Shown in pieces: positions 4,844 through 5,075 of a stretch of 5,075 nt of DNA. Origin of the DNA: Methanobacterium sp. UBA8 (GTDB taxonomy: Archaea; Methanobacteriota; Methanobacteria; Methanobacteriales; Methanobacteriaceae); assembly GCA_002509665.1 (NCBI GenBank), contig DADN01000230.1, forward strand, positions 5,283 to 10,357, given 5' to 3'. Made by a program: the position numbers and the translations under genes. Positions within the stretch are counted from its first letter, which is position 1; the number at the start of each line of letters is the position of its first letter. The notes beneath the pieces are model-generated. The model saw only the letters and a program-made list of their open reading frames with translations, had not been told where the DNA came from and searched no databases.

Positions 4844-5075
4844 TTAGAAGTTTGCAAGTGGGTCTTCTTTTTCGCTGCTTGCTTTGTATGGGACAGGTAA
4901 TCCCATTGCGATCCTTTCATCAATTGTTTTTTGATTCTTGGTTTTTTTGTCTGTAGCAAGCTTTTCTAAGAGACCGAGACCTGGTTTTACATCAGCCATA
5001 GGTTTGGTTTCAATTAAACCTGCGTCAACAGCAAGTTTAAATACACTTTCACCAGCGTCAGTACGTGTAAGTACT
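4844..5075 (-). CDS. frhB: Coenzyme F420-reducing hydrogenase, beta subunit (C-terminal 76 residues)
   Basis: The frame (first full codon at 5074) encodes [20 protein letters not shown], then a [24 protein letters not shown] stretch and an end with MGLPVPYK. The pattern R-T--G---F--A---G-IE-K, KPGL-LLEKLA, K--GLPVPYK is the C-terminal part of the FrhB/FdhB family. FrhB carries FAD and an iron-sulfur cluster and passes electrons from the NiFe centre of FrhA to F420 (H2 + F420 to F420H2), supplying reducing power for methanogenesis. FrhB is favoured over FdhB because frhB is usually last in its operon and, as I recall, adjoins map in Methanothermobacter. The window contains only the C-terminus, so the cofactor-binding residues are not seen. 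Confidence 0.8.
   Translation of the reverse strand, partial: VLTRTDAGESVFKLAVDAGLIETKPMADVKPGLGLLEKLATDKKTKNQKTIDERIAMGLPVPYKASSEKEDPLANF

Overview
The window looks like chromosomal DNA from a hydrogenotrophic methanogen of the Methanobacteriales (Methanobacterium or a close relative). The evidence is the 3' end of a gene for the F420-reducing hydrogenase beta subunit (FrhB), a complete type II methionine aminopeptidase of the archaeal kind, archaeal BRE/TATA promoters (a textbook one in front of a tRNA gene), Shine-Dalgarno sites matching archaeal 16S rRNA (AGGTGA, GGAGG, GTGAT), and very AT-rich DNA with frequent AGA/AGG and ATA codons. From memory, frhADGB and map are also close neighbours in Methanothermobacter, which fits this assignment.

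Layout from left to right. Bases 1-20 are the 5' end of a minus-strand tRNA gene that runs off the window, probably initiator tRNA-Met, with BRE and TATA box at 47-60. Bases 289-1616 hold a minus-strand run of three small membrane-protein genes: a one-helix coiled-coil protein of 145 aa, a second one-helix coiled-coil protein of 171 aa only 3 bases downstream, and a DUF1622-like three-helix protein of 111 aa. Bases 1839-2147 hold a small membrane protein whose only well-placed start appears to be ATT, behind a near-perfect Shine-Dalgarno sequence. Bases 2161-2640 are a gene-free divergent intergenic region that contains an inverted-repeat-bounded element of about 120-130 bp resembling a MITE. 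map follows at 2641-3546 on the plus strand and overlaps, tail to tail by 11 bp, a 271-aa minus-strand gene with winged-helix-like segments. That gene forms a probable operon with an upstream membrane-anchored TPR protein (4383-4754). The frhB 3' end (4844-5075) is followed by a palindromic hairpin and T-rich terminator at 4794-4833.

Only FrhB, Map and the tRNA have firm functions: F420 reduction with H2, removal of initiator methionine, and probably translation initiation. The other genes are small membrane or adaptor-like proteins of unknown role. The most interesting points are the putative AUU-initiated gene, the MITE-like element upstream of map, the pair of membrane coiled-coil genes linked to DUF1622, and the TPR/winged-helix pair inserted between frhB and map. 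No CRISPR array, transposase, rRNA or phage gene was seen.
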